DNA of 64,000 nucleotides. It comes from Sabethes cyaneus (Eukaryota > Arthropoda > Insecta > Diptera > Culicidae). The DNA lies in the NCBI RefSeq assembly GCF_943734655.1, contig NC_071354.1:233671206-233735205 (forward strand). The letters run 5' to 3'. The translations under genes and the position numbers were made by a program. Each line of letters opens with the position of its first letter. Position 1 is the stretch's first letter. Positions 9,425 through 19,719 of this stretch are shown piece by piece. Below the pieces are notes generated by a model, which saw only the letters and a list, made by a program, of their open reading frames with translations, was not told the DNA's origin and did no database searches.

Positions 9425-9950
9425 GGTCTAACTTCAAACCAAAGTGATATTGTCGTCGGTGGATTTTGTTTCATCTAGTCTAAAAGCGCTTATTCGGAGG
9501 AAAAGAAGGTAGAATAAATGTTTGTATGTTTTTTAATTAAAGTATTTTTATTCGTAAACTATGGCCGATTTGGTAATGGTTAGTTGGTGGATTTAGAGAT
9601 TAATATTTTCTCTTAAAACTTACTTTTAATTGTCCTTATTCAAATTATAACGGTTCTACTGGTCAAAATTTGCGCATAGAAACCTCAATGGGAGTGTAAA
9701 ACACTCATTTTACTCAAAAATTCACCGAGTTCAGTTTCCAGGAAAAATTTATGGACGCTTGAGTGCTTTACGGCCAAGCTATTCCCGTTGACTCATTCTG
9801 ATCTGACTGCTGTCCCTCCGCGAGACAACACTTTCTCCTAATCGCATGATTTGTCTTACTTATGTTTATTTTAGGATATTGACAATAAATTAGAAAAAAA
9901 AATGGACGGCAAGGTTCGTAAAGAAATGATCAATCAGCAAAGATTGTTAC
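9425..9950. other. 3' UTR of TMEM43 and intergenic DNA
   Basis: An AATAAA at about 9514 likely ends the TMEM43 transcript. The rest shows no gene or clear repeat. Confidence 0.4.
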
Positions 9951-9959
9951 TTAAGACAG

Positions 9960-10905
9960 CTCGATTGACCGGGAAGCGATGTACGGACTTAAAGTTCAAA
10001 TGTATCGAGGCCAAGCAAACTTGACTGGTTCAAAGACTGGTTCGGGGGTGACCTCAATGCTCGGCAAGAAATCAGAATGGGATCATCTTGGCGGACGATT
10101 TCGAAGCCGGCCACTACAACATTTTGGAGCCGGACAGTCCAGCTAGAATCTCCAGATCGGGGGTCCGCTCTATTTAGGATATCTGTATAACAACGTGACT
10201 ATCTCCGCAGTGCCAGAGGTCTTCGAGGAACTGTCTTCCGACCACTAACCTGTGGCGCAGGAGCTTGCTGCCTCTAGTTAGCTAAAGTCAGTCCAGCGTT
10301 GAAACCGGGGAAAAATCCTCCTGTTTCCAAACGCTATCGACCCATCAGCTTGCTCTCTGGCGTTTCTAAATTGTTTGAGAAACCAATTCAGAACTGGTTT
10401 TTTTTCGTTCGCTGATGAGAATGGTGTCTTCCCAGAGGAACAGTTTGGGTTCCGCAAGCGAAGCTCCACAATTCATCACCTCCATCGAGTTACCATCTAG
10501 CGGAACGAGTCGATATCCAAGACGACAGCAATGTATGGGATGACGGCTTGATCTTCAAGCTGCATCGATACAATTTTCCGATGTATCTTATCAAGATCAG
10601 AGGGTATTCCAAATATCTCAGAATAGACTGTTCGCAGACATTTAACATCCTTGCAGCTGTGCCTCAAAGAAGTATCCTAGGGCCCATTCTGTATTACCTA
10701 TTTACATTTGACATCCCGCTTCCCCCAAAGGGTGGTGTATTGTTTGCGGTTCAGTTTGCGAACGAAACAGCAATCATGTATACGGATCTGGTCATACGTA
10801 CCCACGCATGCAAGCTTCAGAGAGGTCTTGATGCTCTGCCAAACTATTTTACGAGCTGGAGAATTATGATCAATGCGATTAAAACCCTGGTTGAGAACGT
10901 AAGGG
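9960..10905 (+). pseudogene. Juan-like (Jockey clade) LINE, degraded, with internal deletion
   Basis: The first piece (about 10040-10250) is the end of an endonuclease domain: GDLNA, FEAGHYNILEPDSPARISRS, then a stop, and EELSSDH. It jumps directly to reverse transcriptase (KRYRPISLLSGVSKLFEK at about 10315). The frame 10548-11072 then reads WDDGLIFKLHRYNFPMYLIK, VPQRSILGPILYYLFTFDIP and FANETAI. The catalytic box, normally FADD, is FANE here, so the polymerase is dead. The motif set is that of Juan elements of mosquitoes. The endonuclease-to-RT linker is deleted. Confidence 0.8.
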
Positions 10906-10944
10906 TCCGGTTTGGCGACTCGGTCATCCAGTGGTCCGATAGTC

Positions 10945-11755
10945 CGATTATCTTGGAAAAAATGGCGTCACCCGAAAACGAACGTCACGAATTGGTTTTG
11001 CGCAAGCACCTGGAAAATCCTCAACTCTCTCATCGGGAAATCGGAAAACATCTGTCCAAGTCTTTCGTTTAGAGAGCCATGGATGGGAGGGACTGCATAC
11101 GTACAAAGTGTAGAAGTCTCCAAATCGTAACGAACGGCAAAATACGGTGGGAAAGTCACGGGTCCAGAAACACTCAATTGCTGACAAACCTCATTGTCTC
11201 ATCATGGATGATGGAACTTACGTCAAGGCGGACTTCCGGCACCTTCCGGAGCTACTGTTCTTCACCGCCCAACACAAGTTTGATGTTCCGGAGGAAATTC
11301 CGGAGGCAAACTTTCAAAGTTTGCCTCGAAATACATGATTTGGCAAGCGATCTGCGCTCATGTGGTTAACGGAGTGCACCGTTCGGGACTACCGGGACTG
11401 TAAACGGGCAGATCTACCTCAAGCAGTGTCTTTAAAAGCGTCTACAATGTTCTGACCGGAACTAACTTCGTGCCACTATTTAAAGGATATCCTGGAATGG
11501 TACGAAACCAACGGGTTTACTATCGTACCCAAGGACATGAACCCCCCCCCCCCCCAACGCAGCGGAACTAAGGCCCATCGAAAAATACTGGGCTATTATT
11601 AAGCCGGCGCTACGGAAGCATCCCACGGAGGTCAAATCTGCGGAAGACATGAAGAAAAAGTGTGTTTCCGTACAGAAGAAGCTGCAGCAAGATGTTGAAC
11701 AGAATCTTATGAGTGGCGGTGCGACCATACGGTTATGGTATTGAAGTTGAATGAA
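10945..11755 (+). pseudogene. ITmD37E-like (Tc1-mariner superfamily) transposase pseudogene
   Basis: It begins MASPENERHELVLRKHLEN with LSHREIGKHL, the DNA-binding N-terminus, nearly identical to the copy at 52907. It then shows the first catalytic block (CLIMDDGTYVKADF), LPELLFFTAQHKFDVPEEIP, GTVNGQIYLK, HYLKDILEWYETNG and FTIVPKDMNP. The block with the final acidic residue follows (AELRPIEKYWAIIKPALRK), then VSVQKKLQQDVEQNLMSG. Several frameshifts, stops and a C homopolymer (11540-11553) break it. Residues between HTH and catalytic core are missing. It follows the Juan-like RT without a gap, which suggests insertion into or recombination with that element. Confidence 0.8.
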
Positions 11756-12129
11756 ATAAATGTGCCAAAACACCCCATAGACAGGCAACCATGTTTTCGC
11801 TGCCAACATCTCGTGTGTGCGAAAATGAGATAGCATGTCAGCACTGCGTTTCACTCAACTGTCAGCAGTCTGATTTGGGCCCGCTGTCAAATTTTGAGCC
11901 CAAGACATGCTGACGCTGACGTTCACTGCAGCTCGTTATAGAGATGTCAATGGGGTGTGCCAAAAGCTTGCTAATAAGTTATATTTTATTGTGTAAAAGT
12001 TTGAAATAGATCGGTAAACTAGGTAACTTTCTACAGCGTTTTTTCATGCATGTGTTTTTCATGTTTTCAAAATCATGCAATTTGCATCGGATGCAAATGA
12101 TAACCATGATTGACATCGTTCAAATTGGT

Positions 12130-12245
12130 TCATTTTGACCTAGGCTAGGCTTACCAGATGTCCCGGATTATGCGGGACAGTCCCGGATTTGGATGACTTG
12201 TCCCGGATTACTAAGCGTCTCGGAAAGTGTCCCGCACTGATTAAT
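12130..12245. repeat. Short repeats with the core GTCCCGGATT
   Basis: Three copies of TGTCCCGGATT or AGTCCCGGATT lie within about 70 bp (12158-12210), flanked by a GCGGGACA palindrome. No gene is present. Confidence 0.4.
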
Positions 12246-12247
12246 TT

Positions 12248-12430
12248 TTGACGTAGGACTACGTCTTTGTTTACTATACTGGGACTGGGTAGCACTTTGT
12301 AAAAACGAAAAATAGAAGTGTAACGTTTGAATGAAATATTTCAAACGCTAATAGCTACTATACTACTGAACGAAACATAACAGTTAATATGTCGTTGGAT
12401 AGATAAAATGTCCAGCAATTTTATAGTAAC
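12248..12430. repeat. Truncated copy of a dispersed repeat starting GACGTAGGACTACGTC
   Basis: It matches 59908-60090 almost base for base (GACGTAGGACTACGTC, CTATACTGGGACTGGGTAG, ATATGTCGTTGGATAGATAA). Only the left half is present here. Confidence 0.75.
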
Positions 12431-12769
12431 ATATTAATAATAATTTTTTATACGCTAAATAGTGAAAATGTGTGTAAAGTTTTAAGGTCGAATTTTCCCA
12501 TACATTTCCCTTGTGACCACCTAGCTTCACAGACACGGACGACAATTAGATACACCAAAGAATTTGAATCCAAATGATAACCTTTGAGACCACTTTGTAA
12601 GGCACACCCCTTTTCCAATCCAATTGGCAACATCGATGGCTATTGACGGCAACACCGACCCCGAAGACAAGCGGAATCAGCGGGCAATGGCCAACGTGAA
12701 TCCCACACGATCCACGTTACGTTACATTTTGCATAATCCCCATCGCAGACATGCGAAATTGTTCGATAG

Positions 12770-12940
12770 CTTGCTCAATCAGTGTCGGACAATCATTTAA
12801 GCAGCAGCAGCCGATATGGTTTCCTCTACCACCTACACTAGCTTACAAGTAGCAACGGCAGTGCCAGTGACTATAAAATGGTACACTTGGTTCGCCGCCT
12901 GCGCATTTATCGCACGATCGCACTGACGGACGGTTAGTAT
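12770..12940. promoter_or_regulatory. Promoter-like direct repeat, copy 1
   Basis: About 170 bp that recur at 13545-13718 with high identity. They include AGCAGCAGCAG, CACCTACACTAGCTTACAAG, CAGTGCCAGTGACTATAAAA and CGCACGATCGCACTGACGG. A TATAAAA at 12872-12878 is followed about 30 bp later by a plausible start region and then GGACG, which resembles a downstream promoter element. This looks like a duplicated RNA polymerase II core promoter, from a host gene or an LTR. The assignment is inference. Confidence 0.45.
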
Positions 12941-12945
12941 TTATC

Positions 12946-13145
12946 ATCGATGGCTATTGGTGACGAAACCAACGGCATTTGGCGGCAACACCAGCAATTG
13001 GAGGTAAAAACGATGGCATTTTGGCGGCAACACCGGCAATTGGATGCAAATCCAAGGACTTTTGCGGCATTAATGGCAATTCGAAGCATACCCGATGGCA
13101 TTTTGGCGGCAGTTTCAATGGCAATTATCGCAAAGCAACACTGAA
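12946..13145 (+). repeat. Imperfect tandem repeat (GGCATTTTGGCGGCAACACC)
   Basis: Three to four imperfect units share GATGGCATTTTGGCGGCA and GGCAATTGGA-like segments. A related start, CATCGATGGCTATTG, occurs at 12632 and 12946. It is open in two frames for 64-91 codons, but the repeat content and lack of motifs argue against a protein. Confidence 0.5.
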
Positions 13146-13234
13146 GGCAAATGGAAACGGATCGACTGACGGGCAGCAAATTCAGCAGCAGGCCATTGTG
13201 GTCTTAAACAGTTCTTATAAGAACTATAGTAATA

Positions 13235-13520
13235 CCACAGACAAACAGACATAACTCTTGGAAGAAAAATCAACAAAAATTATCGTACCTCACATTTAGC
13301 CTGAACACTAGCACCATCTATGATCGACATTCCCAATTATCAAATAGCAATATGGGTGTCCCTCGAAGAAGCAAGTATTTTTTATGGGGAATTCCCCTTC
13401 TTTCGTCAAAAAGCGCCACTTTGACCAAAACGGAGACATTCCCAACTAAGCCCAAATTTGAAATGACGGTTTTATCGGTACGATGAATGGAAAACGAGTG
13501 TTATGTCTGTTTGTCTGTGG
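13235..13520. mobile_element. MITE with CCACAGACAAACAGACATAA terminal inverted repeats
   Basis: The left end reads CCACAGACAAACAGACATAA at 13235 and the right end is its inverse, ending CTGTGG at 13520. A 5-bp direct repeat TAATA flanks both ends (13230-13234 and 13521-13525). The element is 286 bp with no coding capacity. It sits between the two promoter-like repeats. Confidence 0.85.
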
Positions 13521-13544
13521 TAATACCATGGTAAACATGGAAAA

Positions 13545-13718
13545 TGCTTGCTCATTCAGCGGCGGATAATCATTTGAGCAGCAGCAGCAGTCGATCTGGT
13601 TTCCCCCAACACCTACACTAGCTTACAAGTAGCAGCGGCAGTGCCAGTGACTATAAAATAACACACTTGGTTCGCCGTTTGCTCATTTATCGCACGATCG
13701 CACTGACGGACGGTCAGT
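13545..13718. promoter_or_regulatory. Promoter-like direct repeat, copy 2
   Basis: Second copy of the segment at 12770-12940, again with TATAAAA followed by CGCACGATCGCACTGACGG and GGTCAGTATT. Different DNA follows, so only the promoter-like block was duplicated or retained. Confidence 0.45.
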
Positions 13719-14016
13719 ATTTTGATAAAACTAATCCATTTCTACTTTACAGTGATTTGATATTTCCTATCACTCCTATATTAGCGGGCAACCATCATCC
13801 TAGAGTCTAAAGGACCGAATAGCGACATCCATCTATATATTGGCAACAGTAATTATAGTACTGATTTTTAAGAAGTGCTATCAGCTCAAACATAGTTCTT
13901 TTCAGGGCCACCAAACAATTTCAAACGGTTTTTTTCAAAACCACCATGAAGAATTAAATCCGAATATTTCGCTCTTCTTTTACAAATAAACACTCAAACA
14001 ATGATACTCACAGATA

Positions 14017-15476
14017 CCGTGGACCCCCGTTCGTTTGACCGTTTTTAATCTGAACACTTTTTAATTTGAACCCCGTTGGTTTGCACGACGCGCAAATTAA
14101 AAATGGTTCAAACGTCATACTCAATATGACATCATTTGCTTATGCAGACAATGCGCATAAACACGATTTGTTTGTGCTGATCTACCCCGTAACAAAGTGA
14201 CAGTTATTAACAGTTTCCCATAACACCCGCCAGTGTCCAAAATGTCGCGACGATCGTTTTTACGTGCCAGTCAAAATTGACGCACCTTCGATTTCCAAAG
14301 GAAATGTTAATTTTTGTTACGTTAAATGTGAACGCAAAAAGCTGTCTGGACAACGATTTCAAAAGTACGTATTGATTATTTCAGCATTGTTTCATATTTT
14401 CGGTAAAACTGTTTGAATTCTTGGTGGGTTGTTTGATTGATTTGTTTACAAGATAAAAAGCGGTATTTATTACAAGATTGTCACTCTTGTGTACGAGTTG
14501 TCTGCTCTAAAGTATTTCAATATTGCGTGTTTCATTAAAAGTTATCCGCTGCGCAATTCAAAATGAAATGCTCTTCCATGATTGCTGGATCGATTTTATC
14601 GTTAACAGAACAAGTTAAGCAAAATTCAAGAGTAAATCCAAGCAATAGACCAAATCAAGGTGACGTCATCTGGCAGATACTGGCGCCCTTGTTTACAAAC
14701 AGACCGCAGAGAATAAAAAAGTTTCAGCTGTTAAACGGCAAGTTTGTTGTTTAAACAGCATTATGACTGAATTTAAAACGCCATTATGCCTGTAAAATGT
14801 TAAAACACACGCTATATTCGCTATAAACGAAAAGGAAAATTTTCCGAAATGTAAACAAGGGCGCCACTATCTGTCAATTGACGGTATGATAATTTGGTCT
14901 ATAGAGATCGTTGCAGTTGTACAAAAAACACTCTGTTACATGACAGAACCAAAAAGAGCATGTTATTATGACAGAAGAACCAGTTATGCTGCTATTGTCA
15001 TTACCACGGAAACGTTTTGGTACTTGACATAATATTGTCAGTTCGTAAAATACTCTATTGAAATAATAAACCAATTCAGATCTTATACGCACAAGGGATT
15101 TTTTGCCAAAACAAATGATAATAAACTCTTTCTTCGATATTTACGCCGCTTTCAAACATCTGTCGTGAACCATGAACCAGCAGTTTTAGGTACGTTTGAT
15201 TAGTATGGGAGCTGTCACATTGTTACCGGGTTGGTGCTGATTTAGCGTGTTTAATCTATTTCACATTGCGTTTTTTCAACGATTATAGTAGAAATCCGAT
15301 CGGAGAATGAATATTCACTGCTTGCAACTGCCAACTGAATCAGACCATCAAAACAATAACAAAGAACAGGGCAGCCAGTTTACACAAGTTCCAGCATATT
15401 TAGGGTTACCAGTTGTTCAAATTAAAAACCCCGTTAGTTTGCATGAGGAATCGTTCAAACGAACGGGGGTCCACTG
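14017..15476. mobile_element. Non-autonomous TIR element (pogo-like ends), 1460 bp
   Basis: The left end CCGTGGACCCCCGTTCGTTT and the right end, inverse of CAGTGGACCCCCGTTCGTTT, are flanked by TA on both sides (14015-14016; 15477-15478). A second inverted block (ACCCCGTTGGTTTGCA near 14070; ACCCCGTTAGTTTGCA near 15430) lies inside the ends. CAGT-type ends with TA duplications are typical of pogo/Tigger elements. No transposase frame remains; the 63-codon frame at 14563 has no motif. Confidence 0.75.
14658..14893. mobile_element. MITE nested in the 14017-15476 element
   Basis: The arms at 14668-14696 (CAGATACTGGCGCCCTTG, then TTTAC) and 14851-14880 (GTAAACAAGGGCGCCACTAT, then CTG) are imperfect inverted repeats of about 29 bp around a spacer of about 150 bp. 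It carries no coding sequence. The outer limits are approximate. Confidence 0.6.
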
Positions 15477-15479
15477 TAC

Positions 15480-16840
15480 TCAAATTTGCATATGCCATAA
15501 ATGCAGTTTGCATTAGTCTTTGATCTAATGATCAGACATAAAGTTATACTTCATCGATTAAAACATGTTATCAATGTAATGAGTATTATATGACACAGTT
15601 CTATGCCACCCTTTCGTACAACCCTTAGGGCTGTATACCTTGTAGTTTTTCAATCTAAACAGTTTCTAAGGATGAAACATAGGAAATTATGTTACATTAC
15701 ATGGCTCGTCAGCCGGTGACATCCTCCCCAGTCACCGCCCCGGCCCCGGCCAGCCGGCACCTCGAACTCCTCATCTGACCAATATCGCAATATCGCTGGT
15801 GACTGTTCTCTTCATCTTCAGCTTTCGCTTCATTATCACCCTGTAGTTCAATACTGGACGAACCCGGGGACAATTTGGTGCACTCAGCTCTTTTGAGATG
15901 AACTGAAGTCAATTGTTTATTGTAGCATGCATGCTGAAACTCCGGCAGGCTATCATGGGACTTAATGAAGGGCAAAATCCGTCTGGTCAGGCACCTACCC
16001 TCTATGTATCTCCGAATTCTTATCTGTCACCAAAAAAACTGGTTTACACATTGATGCCAATGACACAGATCCCTTGCCAAGTTTTGGGGAATTTAACCCC
16101 TGAGTTTGGCTGAAATCGGCTTCTCTGAAGCTTATTCATTCTCGTGTCAGAAACATGCATCGCTGTTTCATCACCACCTGGCCGCACAGCCCAAAAGACC
16201 GGATTCTAGCCTTTGTTTATTGTTTGAGGCTTCTGTTGGGCTACCCACTTGCTCGCTAACACTTGTTAGTCATTCCGAAGCGGATCCGCCGTACAGTACA
16301 GCGGTCAGTATTCCGTTTATTCGTCAAACCACAATTCGTGATGCTGAGATCAGCCTTGACTTTCCGAACGACCGCAGTTGACGATCAAGAGTTCAACTCC
16401 AACGTCTGGTCTGCACCTTGCGGACAGCCCTGAGAGTTTCCTTGCACCCCTCAATTATTCACACCACAGCTCTTTTAGGATAATCCGTCAATCTCACCAG
16501 CTTCCGAACCGACGCTGGTGGATTCTGCAGGTGACCGCTCACAATTACTTTCATTTCGCCTCCTGCATGATGAATATCTCGAAACCACGATACCTTTAAA
16601 TTGCGAAAAAAATATACCGAGCAGAACTGTTTACAAATAACACAACGCTACCAAAAGCTAGCATTTACGGCCACTGGGAGCGCCGCTATCGCCAAAATGA
16701 AGTGCCCAATTCCCAAATGACCCCATCTTTACTATCGAACCCCTTTAGCAAATAAGCCATTCAATAAGTCCTGCATTCATCTAAATAAAATCTGGTCACT
16801 TTACCGTAAGCCGTCCGTTCAGACCCGAACCAGCTAACTG
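15480..16840. other. No recognisable gene; short shared repeat at 15603-15650
   Basis: Frames here are short and motif-free. Bases 15607-15650 (CCCTTTCGTACAACCCTTAG, then GGCTGTATACCTTGTAG) match the right end of the dispersed repeat at 60296-60340. A GC-rich spot lies at 15717-15775. Confidence 0.4.
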
Positions 16841-16849
16841 TTGAAGCCG

Positions 16850-17071
16850 TCAGTAGTTCTCCATCAAACGTACGACGCGAAAGATTTTTATATTGTCAAC
16901 ATACATAATTCGACAACCAGGTGGAAGCGTTAGGCAAACATCATTGAAGAAAAGTGAGAACAACAACGGTCGCAAATTACCACCTTGAGACACACGTGAC
17001 TCAATCTGCAACTCTTGAGACTTGTAGTTTCTCCTAGTTTTAAATGGTGTCCACGATAAATTGCAACACAC
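16850..17071 (-). pseudogene. CR1-like LINE reverse transcriptase fragment
   Basis: The frame reads SRVSQGGNLRPLLFSLFFND, then PPGCRIMYVDNIKIFRVV. These are the VPQGS..GPLLF and YADD boxes. The catalytic box is YVDN instead of YADD, so it is inactive. The sequence is close in style to the element at 26497-28125. Confidence 0.75.
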
Positions 17072-17079
17072 AAAATTAA

Positions 17080-17441
17080 TTCACAAAAATTGAGTTTTTA
17101 TCCGATTGCCATCAAATATTCACAGTATTAAATAAAACAATTAAACTTAGTTTCATCATCTTTGTCTTATTTTATTTCGCTCGAAGTGGGACGGTACATT
17201 TAGCGATATATGAGCGAAGTCGCATCGCGTCGTATTCGCGTTTACTCTGTACGGGCCCTAACAACGAGGAATAGCCTTATTTGTGCTTATTTAGATCATA
17301 GATGGCCTTGTCAGCCTTGAGCGTCTGTTCCCATGTCAGGCCGGTGGCTCTTGATTGCTGGACGATTTCTCAACCAAATGCACGGTTGTGGTTTAGGTTA
17401 GGAACGGCTTTGACAGCGTTTGACCCGAAGCCGGCAGCTGA
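17080..17441. other. Unassigned; possible old coding trace on the minus strand
   Basis: On the minus strand about 17440-17270 reads NAVKAVPNLNHNRAFG, a stop, then SRATGLTWEQTLKADKAIYD, which looks protein-like but was not recognised. Nothing else is seen. Confidence 0.2.
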
Positions 17442-18213
17442 CCCAACAAACATTTTTTTTTGAAGAGCAGTTTATTCAACCATTATACAGCTAATATCCA
17501 GTAAACAAGCGCATGATAAGCTGCCATTCAACAAAAATGTTTGTTGGGGAATTAACTAATTTTAATTAATTAATTAATATAATTGATAATTTATAATACA
17601 ATAAATTAATTATTTAATTCAGTTTTTTATTGTGTTGTCTTGGAACTACAGCTTAAACATCTCAATTATCAAGCTTCGGGCTTGCTAATAGCTGCTTTCG
17701 AAGCTGCAATGGAGCTTAATAGAGGCTTTTGCGCGTGTTTAAATAACCAATTTGCGCAAAGCTGGAAACAAGGCGCACAGAGGTTATATAAAGGCTGTAT
17801 AAAGTTATATAATGGCTAAACAAGTGTTTTTTCTGTCTCAAACGAAATAGGCTGTATAAGTTCTCCAATTTCGGCTGAATAAGTATTGTAGAATTGTTTA
17901 CATAAATTTTGTTCGATGCATATTCAGCTATGGCTGTATAATAATGACTGATAAAACAAATGGTTTATTCAGCTAGTATAGCACAATTATTGAGAATATT
18001 GACGGGTTGTGGAGAGGTTGAGGATGCGCCTAATCTGCTTATGACACTATTATGTGAAGCAGCTGATTTACAGCGCATCCGTTTGCTGCTTAAACACTTA
18101 TAGAATATAGAGGCCTTTGCCTAAATGTATTCAGCGTCTACCACCTGTATTCAGAGTTAAATCAGCTGTAATCAAACCAGAAGCATTTTAAATCAGCTTC
18201 GGTGTTTGTTGGG
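17442..18213. mobile_element. CCCAACAAACA-type element, long copy (772 bp)
   Basis: It begins CCCAACAAACATTTTT and ends GTGTTTGTTGGG. The core (about 17700-17960: GCTTAATAGAGGCTTTTGCG, TTTGCGCAAAGCTGGAAACA, GTATAAGTTCTCCAATTTCG) matches the short copy at 28417-28703. The first 107 bp end in AAAAATGTTTGTTGGGG and thus form a miniature copy inside the larger one. A TTAATTAAT-rich stretch follows. No protein is encoded. Confidence 0.75.
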
Positions 18214-18640
18214 CGAGACTCGATAGCGTGGCCCCAGCCCCCAGTAAGGCAATCTGCCTAAACCTGCTTTTTTACAAATTATCAAGGAGATTTGAATTAT
18301 AGTTCCAGTTGAATCCAGTTGATATTTCTATCAAGTTTTGTTATAAATGTGATAGAAAAACTTGCGACACGCAAAATGTTTTACCAAGATTCTATGTCGT
18401 CCTGTTTTTTTTTCAACATGATCTGTTACATTTTTGTTATAAACCAGGCCAAAATTCTTGTATTTGTGACACATCTTGATCTAAACTAGATCGAATTATG
18501 TCATAATTTGATATATTTGTGATATTGCCCCTTTTATGACAATTTAGATTACTGTGATAATCATTTAATGCAACGTACCCAAGAAAGTACCGCATTTTGC
18601 ACTGTTAATCTGACACTAGAGTGGCTTTTAGTTTGATCTA

Positions 18641-18881
18641 CACTCAAAATATATTTTACGTCGAAGTTACCTGAAAAGTTATGTGAATATTCTCCACCCA
18701 GCTTTTCCTGTACTATTTACGTGATTTTCAGGTAGTTCGCACGCATACTAATGCGTTAACGTGAATATCAGATAGATGTTATTATTTTTTCCAATAAAAA
18801 TCACCTGAAAGTCACGTAAATCCCTGTAGACAAATTTACGTGATTTTCCACGTGGAAAGGACGTGTGGATTATTTTGAGTG
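18641..18881. mobile_element. Complete MITE with CACTCAAAATA ends
   Basis: The 241-bp element has CACTCAAAATA at the left and TATTTTGAGTG at the right and is flanked by TA (18639-18640; 18882-18883). Internally it repeats ACGTGATTTTC-like segments in both orientations. The right end recurs at 7519-7615. Confidence 0.85.
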
Positions 18882-19137
18882 TACTAATGAGTTTGACTTG
18901 TTTTTCCTTCTTCCCCTTCTTTTTCACTTCATTTTCTTTGAGCGAAATCGTGTGCAAGATTCGACTGTGATAATCGTGTAAATCGGGGTAGTCTAAATAG
19001 GGGCAAATGTCGCAATATGTCTAGAGAGGTTTTTGTTACAATTTTTGTCATTTTAACTACTAGCGAGACCAAGTTCATAACAAAACGCAAAGGAGAATTT
19101 GTTATAAAAATATAGCGATATAACGCACGCACGTTTC

Positions 19138-19560
19138 ATGGATTTCAGAGCAGCATATGATACAGCCGAGCGCGAACAGCAATGGCAGATCATGCATAAG
19201 TACGGTTTTCCGGACAAACTGATGCGGCTTATCGAAGGTACCCTGCAGCGAGAGATGTGCTACGTGCATGTTTCGGGGCACTATCGAGTCCCTGTGAATC
19301 GAGGATTGCGGCAAGGGGATGGACTGTCTTGTATGTTGTTTAACATCGCTATACTAAACACCAAGACTAGGAGGAATGATTTACAAATCAATGAGTCAAC
19401 AACCAAATATACGGTAGAAAGAGGCTCTAGAGAAAACAACGGTTGCCTCCCACGGCCTCCCAGTGACTATTGATGGCGTTGAACTGGAAGTGGTTGGCCG
19501 GTAGTCTTCTACGAACTTAAAACTGTAACTTTGCTTACGGAAGATGTTCGTGTACTTTTC
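19138..19560 (+). pseudogene. RTE-like LINE reverse transcriptase fragment
   Basis: It begins at the palm (MDFRAAYDTAEREQQWQIMH), then YGFPDKLMRLIEGTLQ and NRGLRQGDGLSCMLFNIAI. It then loses the FADD region and resumes with DLQINESTTKYTVERGSRE and, in another frame, LPVTIDGVELEVVGR. Frameshifts near 19355 and 19440 and the missing catalytic box make it inactive. Confidence 0.8.
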
Positions 19561-19719
19561 GTATTTGAACGGGAAGCGGAAAGTAGCGGAGGCGTTACTT
19601 GGAAAGATTCTACTCGAATGAGCTTATATGATTCAAGAATAGGGCGCTTGCTATTTTTTGTGCTTTTTACAAAAGTGTGTGAAATACGGTGTGAAAGAAT
19701 GTCTTCATTTTAAGATCTT

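Noticed and set aside
12158..12215. Possible CRISPR-like spacing of GTCCCGGATT copies
   Set aside because: Only three short copies with unequal spacing in a eukaryotic genome; a simple local repeat.
15709..16381. GC-rich stretch with several 66-91 aa frames
   Set aside because: Frames overlap on both strands with no motif; no splice pattern could be supported.
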